Position numbers and translations under genes: made by a program. This document shows positions 27,501 to 34,872 of a DNA stretch of 64,000 nt, piece after piece; within the stretch, counting starts at the first letter, position 1, and each line of letters opens with the position of its first letter. A model generated the notes under the pieces. It was not told the DNA's origin. It made no database searches and worked only from the letters and a program-made list of their open reading frames with translations. The stretch is from Protula sp. h YS-2021. Lineage: Eukaryota > Annelida > Polychaeta > Sabellida > Serpulidae. The stretch lies in contig OX457028.1 of NCBI GenBank assembly GCA_949752745.1, forward strand, positions 7,334,922 to 7,398,921, given 5' to 3'.

Positions 27501-30500
27501 TAATTAACAACCTTTTGAGCGAGGAGCCGCACAGACGCTACACCGCCGCCACCCTCATGTCCCTGCCGTGCTTCAAAGACTCGCCTTTCAGACACACTCC
27601 GTCCACACCCGCTGATCCCGGAGAAACGACCCTGCAGCTTAACCGGTCGGCTTCTTTTCTGTACTTAGTATTTTTTTATGAAGGTTTCATTTGAAATTTG
27701 CTTTCCAGAGAGCTATGCCAAGGTCATTTTGATGTGATAATGGTAGAGATTTGAAATAAATTTGTGATATTCGTTTCTTGTAAAATGAATCGTGCGGTTG
27801 ATTTTGTTGTCGTCATTATTTTACACACCACAATCTGAGTATTAGAAAGTTTGCAGGAATGAAATTAGCAATTGGGGTAATTAGCCAATAAGCTGATTCA
27901 GTTTCGTCTGCGGGATTTACGAGAAAAAAAACAGGACTTCAGTTTTTGGCAGGATAAATATGCATAGTAGTTAATGGAGAAAAATATCAAAATCACTTTG
28001 AAATAAGTAAAGACCACTAAAGTTTTGACAGCTTCTAGATAAATCATGTCAGAGAACACTACTGAGCATACGCACTCGAAACCAAGAACTGGCTTGTTAA
28101 AAATAACTTTAAGAAATTTAAAAAAAAAAAAGAAAAAAAGTTTAATACTTTGCAAAGAAATTGGGCGAAAATAATTGAAATAAAATGATACTGGCACAAT
28201 ATGGGTTCTTGTGCCGTGCGAGATTTTCCAAACCCTTTGCAGGTTTTTTTTTTTCTTTTTTCATCATATATCCACTATATAATGCTCTTTGGTTTTCCTT
28301 GGGCAACCCCCCGCCAAACTGTAACGTTTTTCGACGGGATGGCGAAACTTCTAAATCTTCGCCTCATAAAAAAAAAACAAAAAAAAAAACAAAAAAAAAA
28401 CGCCAAGTTTCTTAGATGAGTAGAATCGCTTTCACATGTGCAGCACATGTCATTCATTTTGTAATCTGCAAAACATGGCTAAATTGCGGTACGTAGACAT
28501 ATCAGGATTGTTAAAATTCTCAGGCCAGCAACCTTTGATTTAATCGATGATAAATAAAATATTACTGTTTGCTGGGTGCTCCTGGTTCATTATACCTTTT
28601 GTAAATGTTATTCGTGTTCACCAGATGTCCCTGTAACGCGCTTTAGCTCTTTTTTGCCGTAAGGACACAAAGAATTGCAGAATGTCAGAACTTAAAAAAT
28701 TATGTGTGTTGTTATTGGCAATATATCACACAAGGAGCTCTGTTCGCTTTTTTGATGAAAATTCCCCTTGTTTATTGACGGAAAGTTCCCCTTGTTTATT
28801 GGCGAAAAGTTCTTGTTTTTGACGGAAAATTCCCCTTTTTGACGGAAAATTCCCCTTGTTTTCAGGAAGTCTTCCTCTCCGCCAGCACAGGCCGGTTCAC
28901 ACGAGCGACACGGAATCCTCAAGCCTGCTGGCCCCATTAGTACACCGTCTGTGGCAGACCGCAGTATGTTTTTATCTTTTTGTCTTGAACTTTGACATTG
29001 CACCCTACAAATGTACGGAAGCGGGATACCTTGGGTGTGTTCATTCGCCTTATATATTAACAGTTAAGCGTAGTAATCATAGAAGTCAACTCGGATGAGT
29101 AATCATTGTGTGCACAATGACGACCCTGGTATTCACAAAATTTAACTGTGTAGTTAACTGTACAGCGCACAAGGAAATAAGATCATTTAGCAAAATAACG
29201 CAATACAAGAATAGGTTTTAACATAAAAGTTAAATTTATTAATTAACTTTCGAAAGTTTTGTTAGCTACAGGAGAAGTTAACGGAATTTGTTAGCTGTGC
29301 AGTTAATTGTTGTGACTTCGGCCTCGGGCGTTTAGAACACTTAAGTAAGCAAGGTTTGTTATTCCTATGCACAGTTATATCAGGGGAGTGGCAGAACCAG
29401 GCCGCCTTGTCGCCTGCTATCCATGACATCATCATGTCGCCGTGCTCGCATGGCGACGATAGTGACGTCACGTCACGTGATGGCCGGGACACGTCATCAC
29501 CGGAAGAGTCGATCTCACTGACCGACAGCAGTATTATACAAGCCAAACTAGATGTCAACACTTGCGCTGATGTTGACCCTGTAGCCACAGAAGAAAATAA
29601 AGGTGCTTTTTCGATAAAATTATTTAAACTAACAATTTTTTAGTTTTTATTGAAAACTTTTGTTGAGATGCAGTAATATGTAACTTTCATTAAAGGCAGA
29701 AGTTATGTTATTGTGTTAGGTCAGGCGTTATTAGGTAAAAATGTTGTGTGCAAAATTGAGAGTGAATTCTGATTATGTTTGCAGAAATGAACATTTTATT
29801 TCAGTAATAAGAAAAAAAGAAAAATGGTTATTGGGAAATTATGGGTTTAGTCGGGGAGACGTTTGTTTTTGTTTGCAAAAACAAGAAACTAAATACTTGT
29901 CGATTGAAAGTGTAGAATATAAGCCTGTGCTCTCATGTTTTGTTTGCACTGGCCGCTCTAGTTTTGCAAATGTTTCTCACCTCGAGTGATCGAATAGTTT
30001 TCCCATAATGCGGTTTCGGACTGACTGAGGCTGTCGGCGTAATCATCGCCCATTTCTAAATAAAGTCATGGATTCTATCCACCCAGACGACCTTTGTGAT
30101 GACGTCAGCACTATACATCATAGTGTTTTATTCCTGTACGATTATGTTTGCAGACAAGGCTGTTTTGGATGCCATTGGTTCAAAATTAACGAAGGTAATT
30201 GGTCTTCACATATTTAACACTTGACAAGCCTTTGGCTTGCAAGAGTTATATGAATTTGTGCGAGCAAAATTCGTCCTTTTTTTTTTTCTTCTTGACACTT
30301 TTTCCGATTTTTTGTGTCTTCTTCTTCTCTGACACTATGGGCCCTACGACCATGAAACTTGGGACTTATGAAGAGCTTGATCTGAACATGTGCATGTCAC
30401 TTTTTATTTTTGTCTTTGATTTCGTTTTCTTTGTTAAAACGCCATGTGAAAAGAGTGTATTTTTTGCAAGTTAATGCGTAGCATTTAAGCCACATCACAC

Positions 30501-31536
30501 ACAGTTGCTCAGTGAGCTTTGTGCGAGCTCTCACTGTGTATGCTAGATCAGTCAATAAAACCTTAAGTCAACAGAAACTAAACACTACTCGGCTTGTAAG
30601 ACGTATTCAAGCTGTGTTGTTTGCAATATATTATTCAAGAAATAACCCATTGAAGCCAGTATTTTTGCGTTTTAATTTTTGTCAAGTGTTAAACATTTCG
30701 CTAGCGGAATGAGCTTCTAGTTTGATTTCTGATAACGTATTTAAAGACCCGTTGAATAGTAGCGTTTTTAAATGATAAAATAGTAAAGTTGACTTGCCTT
30801 CAGCTAAAATTAAATATCGTTTATATATTTATGTATTTTTTATCTATTTTTTTTTTGTCATAGCTGAATTATAGCATGTCAATAGTTGACTGCCCACAGA
30901 GAATCTTGGTGGAAAATATATATATATATTTTAGTGCCCACACATTACTTAAAAGCTGTAAAATGGCCAGATTCCTCAGTGAGCCGCGCAAAAACCCTCT
31001 CAATTCTTGGTTACTGTTGTATGTGAAACCACGCTATATCTCTCCCTGGCCTCACGCGAAATAATTACATACAATCAGTGTGTCAGGCATGTTGTGTTCA
31101 AAGCAAGGCCTCAAGAAAAAAGCGTATCGTGGCCACTAAAATGAACGCTAAGACAGTGTGTGTGCTGTTCTGTAGAATGACGTCACGGAGAGTAGTGCAA
31201 CAGCGTTCGACATGGAAGCGCTGAGCAGGCTCATGGAACACGTCAAACACACTGGTATGATTCGTTTAGGTGGCTGCCAATCAAAACGCCTGTAACGCTG
31301 ACTGTGTATTACGTCGAGCAAAGTATTTAACCAATGGGCAGGCTACAAAGTTTCCCCCGTTGTTTAAAGGAAATTAAATAAAAAAAAACAAAAAAAACGA
31401 CGATCTAACTACAGTGTATTTTGCTCATAAAAAAGGAAAAGCGCTGTCAGGCGATGTTCTCATCAACTGCTTTAAAAATTTTATCAGACTTCTCTGTAAA
31501 TGACGGTAACAGTTGCCTGTGTATTTTTCAGATTGA
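1002..31536 (+). CDS. STK31: STK31-like (Tudor/pseudokinase) gene, 3' part, 16 exons, spliced; 5' end outside window
   Basis: Seen: sixteen exons at 1002-1091, 6363-6535, 15271-15393, 21812-21884, 23167-23321, 24284-24484, 24948-25067, 25564-25650, 26305-26454, 26940-27147, 27498-27645, 28866-28963, 29384-29602, 30154-30194, 31176-31254 and 31532-31536. All have AG acceptors and GT donors, and the phases agree at every junction from 6535 on (about 656 codons). In order the product has a coiled coil, a kinase-like domain (WFPEL-like start at exon 6, VVLK, VHGSVHPHNV, ADHDF, MYCLGLLALW) and an acidic Ser-rich tail. Known: STK31/TDRD8 is a germ-cell Tudor protein with a C-terminal kinase-like domain, linked to PIWI proteins in mouse. 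Order, motif spacing and coiled-coil sequence match human STK31 as I recall it. Odd: the HRD Asp is missing (HGS), DFG reads DHD, one exon carries a frameshift, and the first two exons do not join in phase. Inference: ortholog of STK31, catalytically doubtful. Confidence 0.85.
1836..3110. repeat. Diverged ~140-156 bp tandem repeat (core of element A)
   Basis: Recurring words: atgcatctcctcctacaa, gatgtcatttatttttggt, gtgcatacggcttgtgctt and tagtcgatcgg, spaced 139-156 bp. Copies decay towards the right; some have lost internal blocks and one is interrupted by a poly-T run at about 2560-2587. Confidence 0.85.
3112..5297. repeat. 51-bp minisatellite, about 43 copies
   Basis: The unit contains cgcatcaacgcaagttaaat then aaacatgcgcactggtccga and aatgcgaacc, total 51 bp. 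Because 51 is a multiple of three, stop-free frames of 60-170 codons run on both strands (HWSEMRTAH on plus, AHVYLTCVDARF on minus). These are repeat-derived, not gene evidence. Lies in an STK31 intron. Confidence 0.95.
6363..6535 (+). CDS. STK31: STK31-like exon b, with apparent +1 frameshift
   Basis: Acceptor tttctag, donor ttg|gtaggt. The first part reads DTGMVDDVLCEIRERL in one frame and reaches a TGA at 6445-6447. The second part, from 6434, reads DDDTLLKNNLDDQISRF to the donor in the next frame. Together the two halves follow human STK31 (NIDEILEK ... TYSQVLQKI) without a gap, and the exit phase fits the next exon. The shift falls inside the near-repeat ggatgtgcccggatgtg. Either a sequencing/assembly indel or a real lesion. 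Confidence 0.65.
6703..7065. repeat. 31-bp minisatellite, about 11-12 copies
   Basis: Unit of 31 bp containing gatcgctatatgaatgacc and accccagcaa. It begins about 170 bp after the donor of exon b. Variation is mainly point changes (ctata/ctgta, gaatgacc/ggaatgacc). Confidence 0.92.
7578..8853. mobile_element. TA-flanked, pogo/Tigger-like non-autonomous DNA transposon
   Basis: The left end CAGTCCCATTTTCGATAACT and the right end, read inverted, CAGTCCATATTCGATAACTC form terminal inverted repeats built from gataactcgaa words. TA flanks both ends (7576-7577, 8854-8855), as for Tc1/mariner-type insertions. The interior has C- and G-runs. At about 8515-8650 there is a short remnant frame (KNQAATATQKCMTDFL) that could be the tail of a transposase. 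Superfamily is inferred from the target site and end sequence only. Confidence 0.65.
8864..9756. mobile_element. MITE with ~115 bp inverted ends rich in aagggcctt
   Basis: The left end (about 8864-8990) repeats aagggccttggacat and ggcctttcccaaaa. The right end (about 9625-9756) is its inverted copy, ending aacgcccttctatcc. The interior is AT-rich with no credible coding frame. It sits directly against the Tigger-like element, so one may have inserted next to or into the other. Confidence 0.7.
9305..9422. mobile_element. Short nested repeat with cgacaattcatctag words
   Basis: Four direct copies of cgacaattcatctagc-like words, then acgacaattcatctaaat and the inverted gataaattgtcgggatacc. The right end, read inverted, starts ggtatcccgaca, the same start as the left end of the THAP-bearing element at 11515. 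Probably a deletion derivative of that family nested in the aagggcc MITE. Confidence 0.45.
10595..10663. repeat. (GA)n microsatellite
   Basis: Uninterrupted GA dinucleotides, about 34 copies, in an STK31 intron. It creates Arg-Glu frames on the plus strand that are not genes. Confidence 0.98.
10790..11100. repeat. Degenerate ~70 bp repeat with aaaacctg...ccagacc words
   Basis: About four copies containing aaaacctg, a gta(g/a)ttaccacc-like stretch, ttccagacccggataa and a short A-run. The wording recalls terminal parts of mariner-like elements (cagtaaaacctgttagtaac), but I see no paired inverted end. Confidence 0.5.
11515..12839. mobile_element. THAP-bearing DNA transposon remnant
   Basis: The left end ggtatcccgacagttggtct and the right end (inverted aaaataccctgccgatttag) share the order tatccc, then gatct/gacctag words at matching spacing. 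They enclose a decayed THAP-domain reading frame at 11823-12200. THAP domains are typical of P-element- and Kolobok-type transposases. Class is inferred; the end pairing is imperfect. Confidence 0.4.
11823..12200 (+). pseudogene. THAP-domain pseudogene
   Basis: Frame from 11823 reads YRCSWGTCNSD (first zinc Cys pair), then VYFIPFPKP and CLQWIRACNRP (the FPK...W..A.R core of THAP). After a frame change it reads SSRHFIGGFGPIKEHPNPL, matching the usual CSRHF..G...HPNP ending. Two in-frame stops and the frame change make it non-functional. It is followed by a basic tail and a stop near 12200. Known: THAP is a C2CH zinc-dependent DNA-binding domain shared by cellular factors and transposases. Confidence 0.7.
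13047..13506. repeat. 52-bp minisatellite, about 9 copies
   Basis: The unit contains catttgacgtcaccccacgt, gtagccatttcacagaactt and attgctctccat. One copy near 13256 has lost about 10 bp. Located in the same STK31 intron as the 31-bp array. Confidence 0.93.
13840..13985 (+). mobile_element. SINE-like element, mollusc-type tail
   Basis: Contains gcatggcgtaagaggcgact, then a variable stretch, then gatgaacgggacgttaaaca and an (AAAC)n tail ending near 13982. From memory both motifs are hallmarks of SINEs spread through mollusc genomes; this is the main basis for the taxon guess. The 5' head is unclear because a G-run precedes it. Confidence 0.55.
15271..15393 (+). CDS. STK31: STK31-like exon c (coiled coil)
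   Basis: Acceptor gtcgacag, donor acg|gtacat, 41 codons, phase 0 on both sides. Reads EQKDDSRFIAEVLRTL and EAIEKLRALDAQYRQIT, an amphipathic helix with heptad-like Leu/Ile spacing. It matches the human coiled coil around EERLIATVQAKYKDS. Confidence 0.8.
15479..15569. repeat. (CTTT)n microsatellite, left part
   Basis: CTTT/TTTC run that resumes at 16198-16257 on the far side of element B. The element therefore seems to have inserted into a pre-existing CTTT tract. Confidence 0.95.
15570..16197 (+). mobile_element. Pearl/HINE-like element B inserted in a CTTT tract
   Basis: Begins with the perfect hairpin ccccacaggt-aga-acctgtgggg (15570-15592), then ggaatatatacg and a (GGTC)n run (about 15610-15635). 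Three cores of about 155-165 bp follow, each starting ttgttaacacgatatctcaa. It ends with a G-run and gggaatatgtgggctatgca. Same design as elements A and C but with different cores. The (CTTT)n flanks on both sides give clean limits. Confidence 0.6.
16751..17208. mobile_element. MITE with ttttccaac/gttggaaag ends
   Basis: The left end carries repeated acattttccaactgg and ggacactttccaac words. The right end carries the inverse gttggaaagtgtccggttgg three times. About 450 bp in all, no coding content. Ends match as inverted repeats over roughly 60-80 bp. Confidence 0.6.
17287..20003. repeat. 23-bp minisatellite, about 118 copies
   Basis: Unit gtcatcgtccttagtcgtat plus gcc or gct, 23 bp, continuous for about 2.7 kb. 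Variants (ccgtcat, ctgtcat, ctaagtcg, ccatagtcg) recur in short blocks, suggesting segmental expansion. It lies in the STK31 intron before exon d. Confidence 0.97.
20290..21375. repeat. ~110-130 bp G-rich tandem array, about 9 copies
   Basis: The unit contains gaccacctactatggtgacc, agacaaataaccagctacta, ttgaccaactgggggcggat and ctactgcactgaccaccg, then one or two G-runs of 8-14 bases with agccggggg. Length changes come from the G-runs. It abuts the 23-bp array with about 280 bp between. Confidence 0.93.
21812..21884 (+). CDS. STK31: STK31-like exon d (coiled coil)
   Basis: Acceptor tttgtag, donor aaag|gtacga, 73 nt, phase 0 in and phase 1 out. Reads SEVGEWLEATPDMTGIRAV, matching human KKQLIEYLNKSPSVDHLLSI in order and spacing. 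Confidence 0.8.
21905..23050. repeat. 55-bp minisatellite filling an intron, about 21 copies
   Basis: The unit contains gggggtatatcacgcatggc, agtgtggcataacggttgct and gggagaccagtagga, 55 bp. It occupies nearly all of the intron between exons d and e (21885-23166). Blocks of two to four copies recur as a set (for example around 22460-22570 and 22780-22890), a sign of higher-order duplication. Confidence 0.96.
23167..23321 (+). CDS. STK31: STK31-like exon e (end of coiled coil, acidic)
   Basis: Acceptor attttcag, donor ttg|gtaggc; enters in phase 1, leaves in phase 0. Reads LKSKLRHKLADLSDLEES, an acidic EESDSEEM patch and a helix ending QEETIL. It corresponds to human LRWKLVEKSNLEESDD ... EEITQL, one of the clearest matches in the gene. 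Confidence 0.88.
23345..23960. repeat. 27-bp minisatellite, about 22 copies
   Basis: Unit cttgtctacaagcgtcaccc plus tgacagc; alternates caccc/cagtc and agc/ggc. It starts about 25 bp after the donor of exon e. Being 27 bp it leaves long frames on both strands (LVYKRHPDS; VDKAVRVTL) that begin or end at random points and are not treated as genes. Confidence 0.96.
24284..24484 (+). CDS. STK31: STK31-like exon f (start of kinase-like domain)
   Basis: Acceptor gatgcag, donor aag|gtaatg, 67 codons, phase 0/0. Reads HFPELLISNPELGLANELEY then GGLVKLGR, and ends GALVVLK. Human STK31 has WFPELPLLHPEIGLLKYMN ... LLK in the same order. The Lys of VVLK is at the place of the kinase beta-3 Lys. No Gly-rich loop is visible. 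Confidence 0.9.
24948..25067 (+). CDS. STK31: STK31-like exon g
   Basis: Acceptor gaccag, donor cag|gtaaac, 40 codons, phase 0/0. Reads REDFLERARAYHRVSDAHLV, matching human VIERAATYHRAW. This is the helix alpha-C region of the kinase fold, ending at the hinge-proximal strand RAIFFQQ. Confidence 0.88.
25564..25650 (+). CDS. STK31: STK31-like exon h
   Basis: Acceptor ttacacag, donor gag|gtatgt, 29 codons, phase 0/0. Reads VFVQTPYFPNNLHDYV then APLSDE; human has YLMVPYYPRANLNAV. Represents the hinge and helix alpha-D. Confidence 0.88.
26305..26454 (+). CDS. STK31: STK31-like exon i (degenerate catalytic loop)
   Basis: Acceptor tattgcag, donor ctg|gtaagg, 50 codons, phase 0/0. Reads EICKGVAGALKTLHADDIVH, then GSVHPHNVL and LADHDFTKSL. 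Human has GVAQGLHTLHKADIIHGS and GDFDFTKS. The HRD motif is HGS (no catalytic Asp) and DFG is DHD, so activity as a protein kinase is unlikely. Confidence 0.92.
26498..26628. repeat. (CTT)n trinucleotide tract
   Basis: About 40 CTT repeats with one interruption near 26570 and CCT/CGT variants at the end, about 45 bp after the donor of exon i. The purine/pyrimidine mirror symmetry is the type able to form triplex DNA. Derived Leu- and Arg-runs are not genes. Confidence 0.97.
26940..27147 (+). CDS. STK31: STK31-like exon j (kinase C-lobe)
   Basis: Acceptor tttgcag, donor c|gtgagt, 208 nt, phase 0 in and 1 out. Reads LTFCASEALRKAPHGAPADM then YCLGLLALWMY, the equivalent of human LMSPELKMG ... 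SDLYAYGCLLLW (activation-segment end and helix alpha-F Asp). The last ~30 nt plus donor are duplicated 96 bp downstream. Confidence 0.92.
27123..27253 (+). repeat. Duplicated exon end and splice donor
   Basis: gaggctgtcccacccttcat followed by gcagcgtgagtagaggac occurs at 27123-27158 and again at 27219-27254. Use of the second donor would read through cag cgt gag tag and stop at once, so only the first keeps the frame. Confidence 0.9.
27498..27645 (+). CDS. STK31: STK31-like exon k (end of kinase-like fold)
   Basis: Acceptor cttgcag, donor cg|gtcggc (weak but phase-correct). Reads IINNLLSEEPHRRYTAATLM then SLPCFKDSPF, matching human SLLCSLICYRSSMTAEQVLN and its ECF. Leaves in phase 2; the codon completes as Arg with the first base of the next exon. 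Confidence 0.85.
28866..28963 (+). CDS. STK31: STK31-like exon l (tail)
   Basis: Acceptor ttttcag, donor a|gtatgt, 98 nt. Reads KSSSPPAQAGSHERHGILKP then AGPISTPSVADR. Ser/Pro-rich, no recognised domain. Phase fits both neighbours. Confidence 0.72.
29384..29602 (+). CDS. STK31: STK31-like exon m (acidic Ser-rich tail)
   Basis: Acceptor tatatcag, donor aaag|gtgctt, 219 nt, phase 1 in and 1 out. Reads EWQNQAALSPAIHDI, then an acidic run SHGDDSDVTSRDGRDTSSPE. Low-complexity, likely disordered. Contains no stop, and phases agree on both sides. Confidence 0.72.
30154..30194 (+). CDS. STK31: STK31-like exon n (41 nt)
   Basis: Acceptor gtttgcag, donor aag|gtaatt. Reads DKAVLDAIGSKLTK across the junction. 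Short, but both sites are strong and the phases match exactly. Confidence 0.65.
31176..31254 (+). CDS. STK31: STK31-like exon o
   Basis: Acceptor ttctgtag, donor g|gtatga, 79 nt. Reads NDVTESSATAFDMEALSRLM then EHVKHT, a helical C-terminus. Confidence 0.65.
31532..31536 (+). CDS. STK31: STK31-like exon p (last codon and stop)
   Basis: Acceptor tttttcag then at-tga: the split codon gives Asp and TGA ends the protein. A poly(A) signal follows 110 bp later. Confidence 0.6.
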
Positions 31537-31645
31537 TGATGAAAGCCATGATTGTTGACTGCAGCATCACTGTCAAGAAGTGGCATCAGCTCCCAGTCGC
31601 TTTAGAATGAATTATTTCTAGTAGCCATTGCGTGACTCGAGCGTG

Positions 31646-31651
31646 AATAAA
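31646..31651 (+). terminator. Poly(A) signal AATAAA for the STK31-like gene
   Basis: First canonical AATAAA after the stop at 31534-31536, in the context gagcgtgaataaacgcc. A short 3' UTR of about 130 bp is inferred. Confidence 0.55.
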
Positions 31652-32029
31652 CGCCTTCGGACTTCTGGAAAATTCCACTACCATTTCCTTTTTTCCATTG
31701 AGTTTGTAGGGACTGAATCTAATTAACAGAGATCTTGAGTTCTCTATTTCTCTGCTATATCCAGAACTGCATTTTACTTATAATTTGAGTTATCACGCCG
31801 TTGTTCAGGTTTGCTTTATTGATGTCTCCCCCCTAAGGGGGCATATATACTATTTGTTCAGGTTTGCCTCATTCGTCCTTCGTGGTAAGTAAAACATGTC
31901 GTTGTTATTGTTGACTGCTATGCACCAAGGCTTGTTTGCTTTTTAGAACTTGTGTATCTTGAACAGTGCACTCCAGTCAGTTCTGCGACGATACGAACGT
32001 TCCACAGTAATGCTACAAGCTGTCATGTT

Positions 32030-32460
32030 TAAGGGTTGGTGTGGGAGGATGGGATTGGTGTGGGGATGGTGAGGTGGGGTGGGGTGGGGGGTTAGTGTGG
32101 GGGTGGGTTGGGGTTAGTGTGGGGGTGGGGTGAGGGTGGTGTGGGAATGGGGTGGGAGTGGTGTGGGATGGGGGTGGGGTGGGAATGGTGTGGGGGTGGG
32201 TGGGGGGGGAGTGGTGTGGGGGTGGGGAGAGCTATTTATCAGCTATCAGCTGTGTACCTCCCATAGTGTGGCGCCGAGATGTTCGCCAGTAGCATTTCAA
32301 CTTTTATTTTATGTGTCTTAACAGGCCTCCTCAGAAAACGGATGGGGCTGAGGGGGCGGGGATGGGGGAGGGGTGAGGTATGATAGGTCACGTGGAATGT
32401 AGAAAAAGGGATGGGGTGGGGAGGTCATTGGACTGGGGGCGGATTCCTGTGCTTTGCGGC
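32030..32460. repeat. G/GT-rich low-complexity tract
   Basis: Irregular repeats of gtgggggtggggt and related words on the plus strand, with many GGGG runs. Gly/Val/Trp frames here are compositional. No gene seen. Confidence 0.85.
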
Positions 32461-33777
32461 GTTGCGCTCAAGTTATACATTTAATTTTTTCCCGTGTATT
32501 TCTTCACGTATACTCGAACGGTTAAGTGACTCTTGTTAGTTGTTTGTTAAAAAAAAATGGCGTTATTTAGAGTTATAAACAACGCCCATGGAGTGTTAAA
32601 ATAGAATCAGCATGGAATTGTCACAGTGTTAGAGCTCAATTTTTTTCGTTTGGTCCGTTCAGAGTAACAAGCACAGAATGGGGTACCCCAGAGAGAGATT
32701 TCCGAAGATATTAAAGCCTGTTTTTTTTGTGTGTGTTTTTTTTTTTTACCGAGGGCTGCATAATGCTGTTCTTCCTACCTCACGCCATGATTCATGCCGT
32801 GTCCCTTTTTACTGTGAATTGCATTTATGAATTGCATTTATTAAGTGCGTGCATGGATTGCTTTCTTAACCAATGAGACTTGAGTTGGCTCGGTTCATCA
32901 CTGGGCCAATTTCGTCACTTTTTGGCCAAATGTCTTCATGCTTCTGTTAAAAAGGGAGCTACGTTTTTATAGCAAAGTCAAATCTGGTTTAGGACAAACT
33001 TCATCGCCCCCTTCCCTAATATATTCTCACTGGATACTAAAAATAACACTGTCTCACGGTGGGGGGGGGGGGGGGGGGTGGTTTGCACTAAAACGACCCG
33101 TAAACGGGGAGTGCCAATATTGAAATAATACCCCTTTTTTTAACCGAGCGCGGAGTGAATTTCCGAAGTCACCCCCACCCCCTATTTGTGGGAAACGCGG
33201 ATTACTGAAAATTACCCGCCTTTTAAACACAACTGGCACTCCGCGCGGACCGCGTCTGGCCTCAAAATTGCCCCCTTTCTCCGCATTTTTTTTTGGACAC
33301 GTATGGTAACACATTTCATACCAAGTGCCCCCCCCCCTCCCGGGACTATCTCCCTGCTGTAGTTACGAAAACTTATTGTCTCCGTATTCGCAATGCACTT
33401 TTTCCACAGCATGAAAGTTCTATGTGAAATGATCCTTAACAGCAGTCGTTACTTTAGTTGTGATTGGATGCACGAGACTTTTGTCTCAGGTCTAAAATTG
33501 GGTCTCGATTTATTCACAGATCTGTTAATGTTTATGGGTGCGCGTTTCAAAGTCACTGTATATAGCCATTAGTTGAAATATCTGCTTTAGAATTAAGTTG
33601 AGCCGAATGTACAAAATATAGGAATTCTTGGTATTTTTCAGTGATTGTCAACAAGATCTTTGAAGTTGATTTTTTCAGACTTGCCATTTCTGCCATGGTT
33701 CGATTTATTCGGTCATAATATTGCATTTCTTCGTAATAAAATAAAAACAATATCACTGTTAGTTATTATTTTGCTTA
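32461..33777. other. Intergenic, nothing recognised
   Basis: Between the convergent genes. AT-rich with one long G-run (33060-33078) and a C-run near 33330. Short frames only, none with a recognisable domain. Confidence 0.6.
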
Positions 33778-33782
33778 TTATG

Positions 33783-34440
33783 ATCACGTGAGTTACTGTT
33801 TGCCGAGGGCAGCCTGTGGGCATCGGTTACAGAAGGCATAGTTTGGTCACGTGACTTACTGTTTGCCGAGGGCAACCTGTGGGTATCGGTTACAGAAGAC
33901 ATAGTTTGGTCACGTCACTTACTGTTTGCCGAGGGCAACCTGTGGGTATCGGTTACAGAAGACATAGTTTGGTCACGTGACTTACTGTTTGCCGAGGGAA
34001 GCCTGTGAGCATCAGTTACAGAAGACAGGCAATTTGGTCACGTGACTTACTCTTTGCTGAGGGCAGCCTGTGGGCATCGGTTACAGAAGACATAGTTTGG
34101 TCACATGACTTACTGTTTGCCGAGGGCAGCCTGTGGGCATCGGTTACAGAAGACATAGTTTGGTCACGTGACTTACTGTTTGCCGAGGGCAGCCTGTGGG
34201 CATCGGTTACAGAAGGCATAGTTTGGTCACGTGACTTACTGTTTGCCGAGGGCAGCCTGTGGGCATCGGTTACAGAAGGCATAGTTTGGTCACGTGACTT
34301 ACTGTTTGCCGAGGGCAGCCTGTGGGCATCGGTTACAGAAGACATAGTTTGGTCACGTGACTTACTGTTTGCCGAGGGCAGCCTGTTGGCATCGCAAGAC
34401 ATAGTTTGGTCACGTGACTTAGTTTGCTGAGGGCAACCTG
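33783..34440. repeat. 63-bp minisatellite, about 10 copies
   Basis: The unit contains tttggtcacgtgacttactg, tttgccgagggcagcctgtg and ggcatcggttacagaagaca plus tag. It carries the E-box CACGTG once per copy. 63 bp leaves frames open on both strands (SRDLLFAEGSLWASVTE; HRLPSANSKSRDQTMSSVTD), explained by the repeat. Confidence 0.95.
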
Positions 34441-34872
34441 TATGCACCAGTTTTAGGAGACCGTTTGGAGATGGTTTGGTCAGGTGAATGTACCGAAATA
34501 GTGGTGCCGGGCGGTAACTAACAACTCATTGTAATTATGGTTGAAATAACATCCCCCCCCCCACCCACCCCCCCCCCACCCCCCCCCCCCCCCCCGCCCA
34601 ACACACACACACATCGAAGTCCTCAGTTAAGAAAAATTACTTAATTTGGGTTAAATGTCACGCCATCTTCATGTGATGCAGAAGGGAGGGGGCAAGGGAG
34701 GATGGCTAAAAGAAGTTCAGCCTGACTCGCTTTCTAATTTGATAGAACTCCGAAACCTTTATCAGCGAGGTTTTTTTTTTACATTGGCTGCGAATATGAA
34801 ATATCAGAGCGTTGTAGGAATATGTGCTAGAGCTCCTGGCTGACGTCATTCGACGCCTAAGCTTTTCTGTTT

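Noticed and set aside
34005..34447. 141-143 codon frames on both strands
   Set aside because: Explained by the 63-bp repeat; no start context, splice support or domain.
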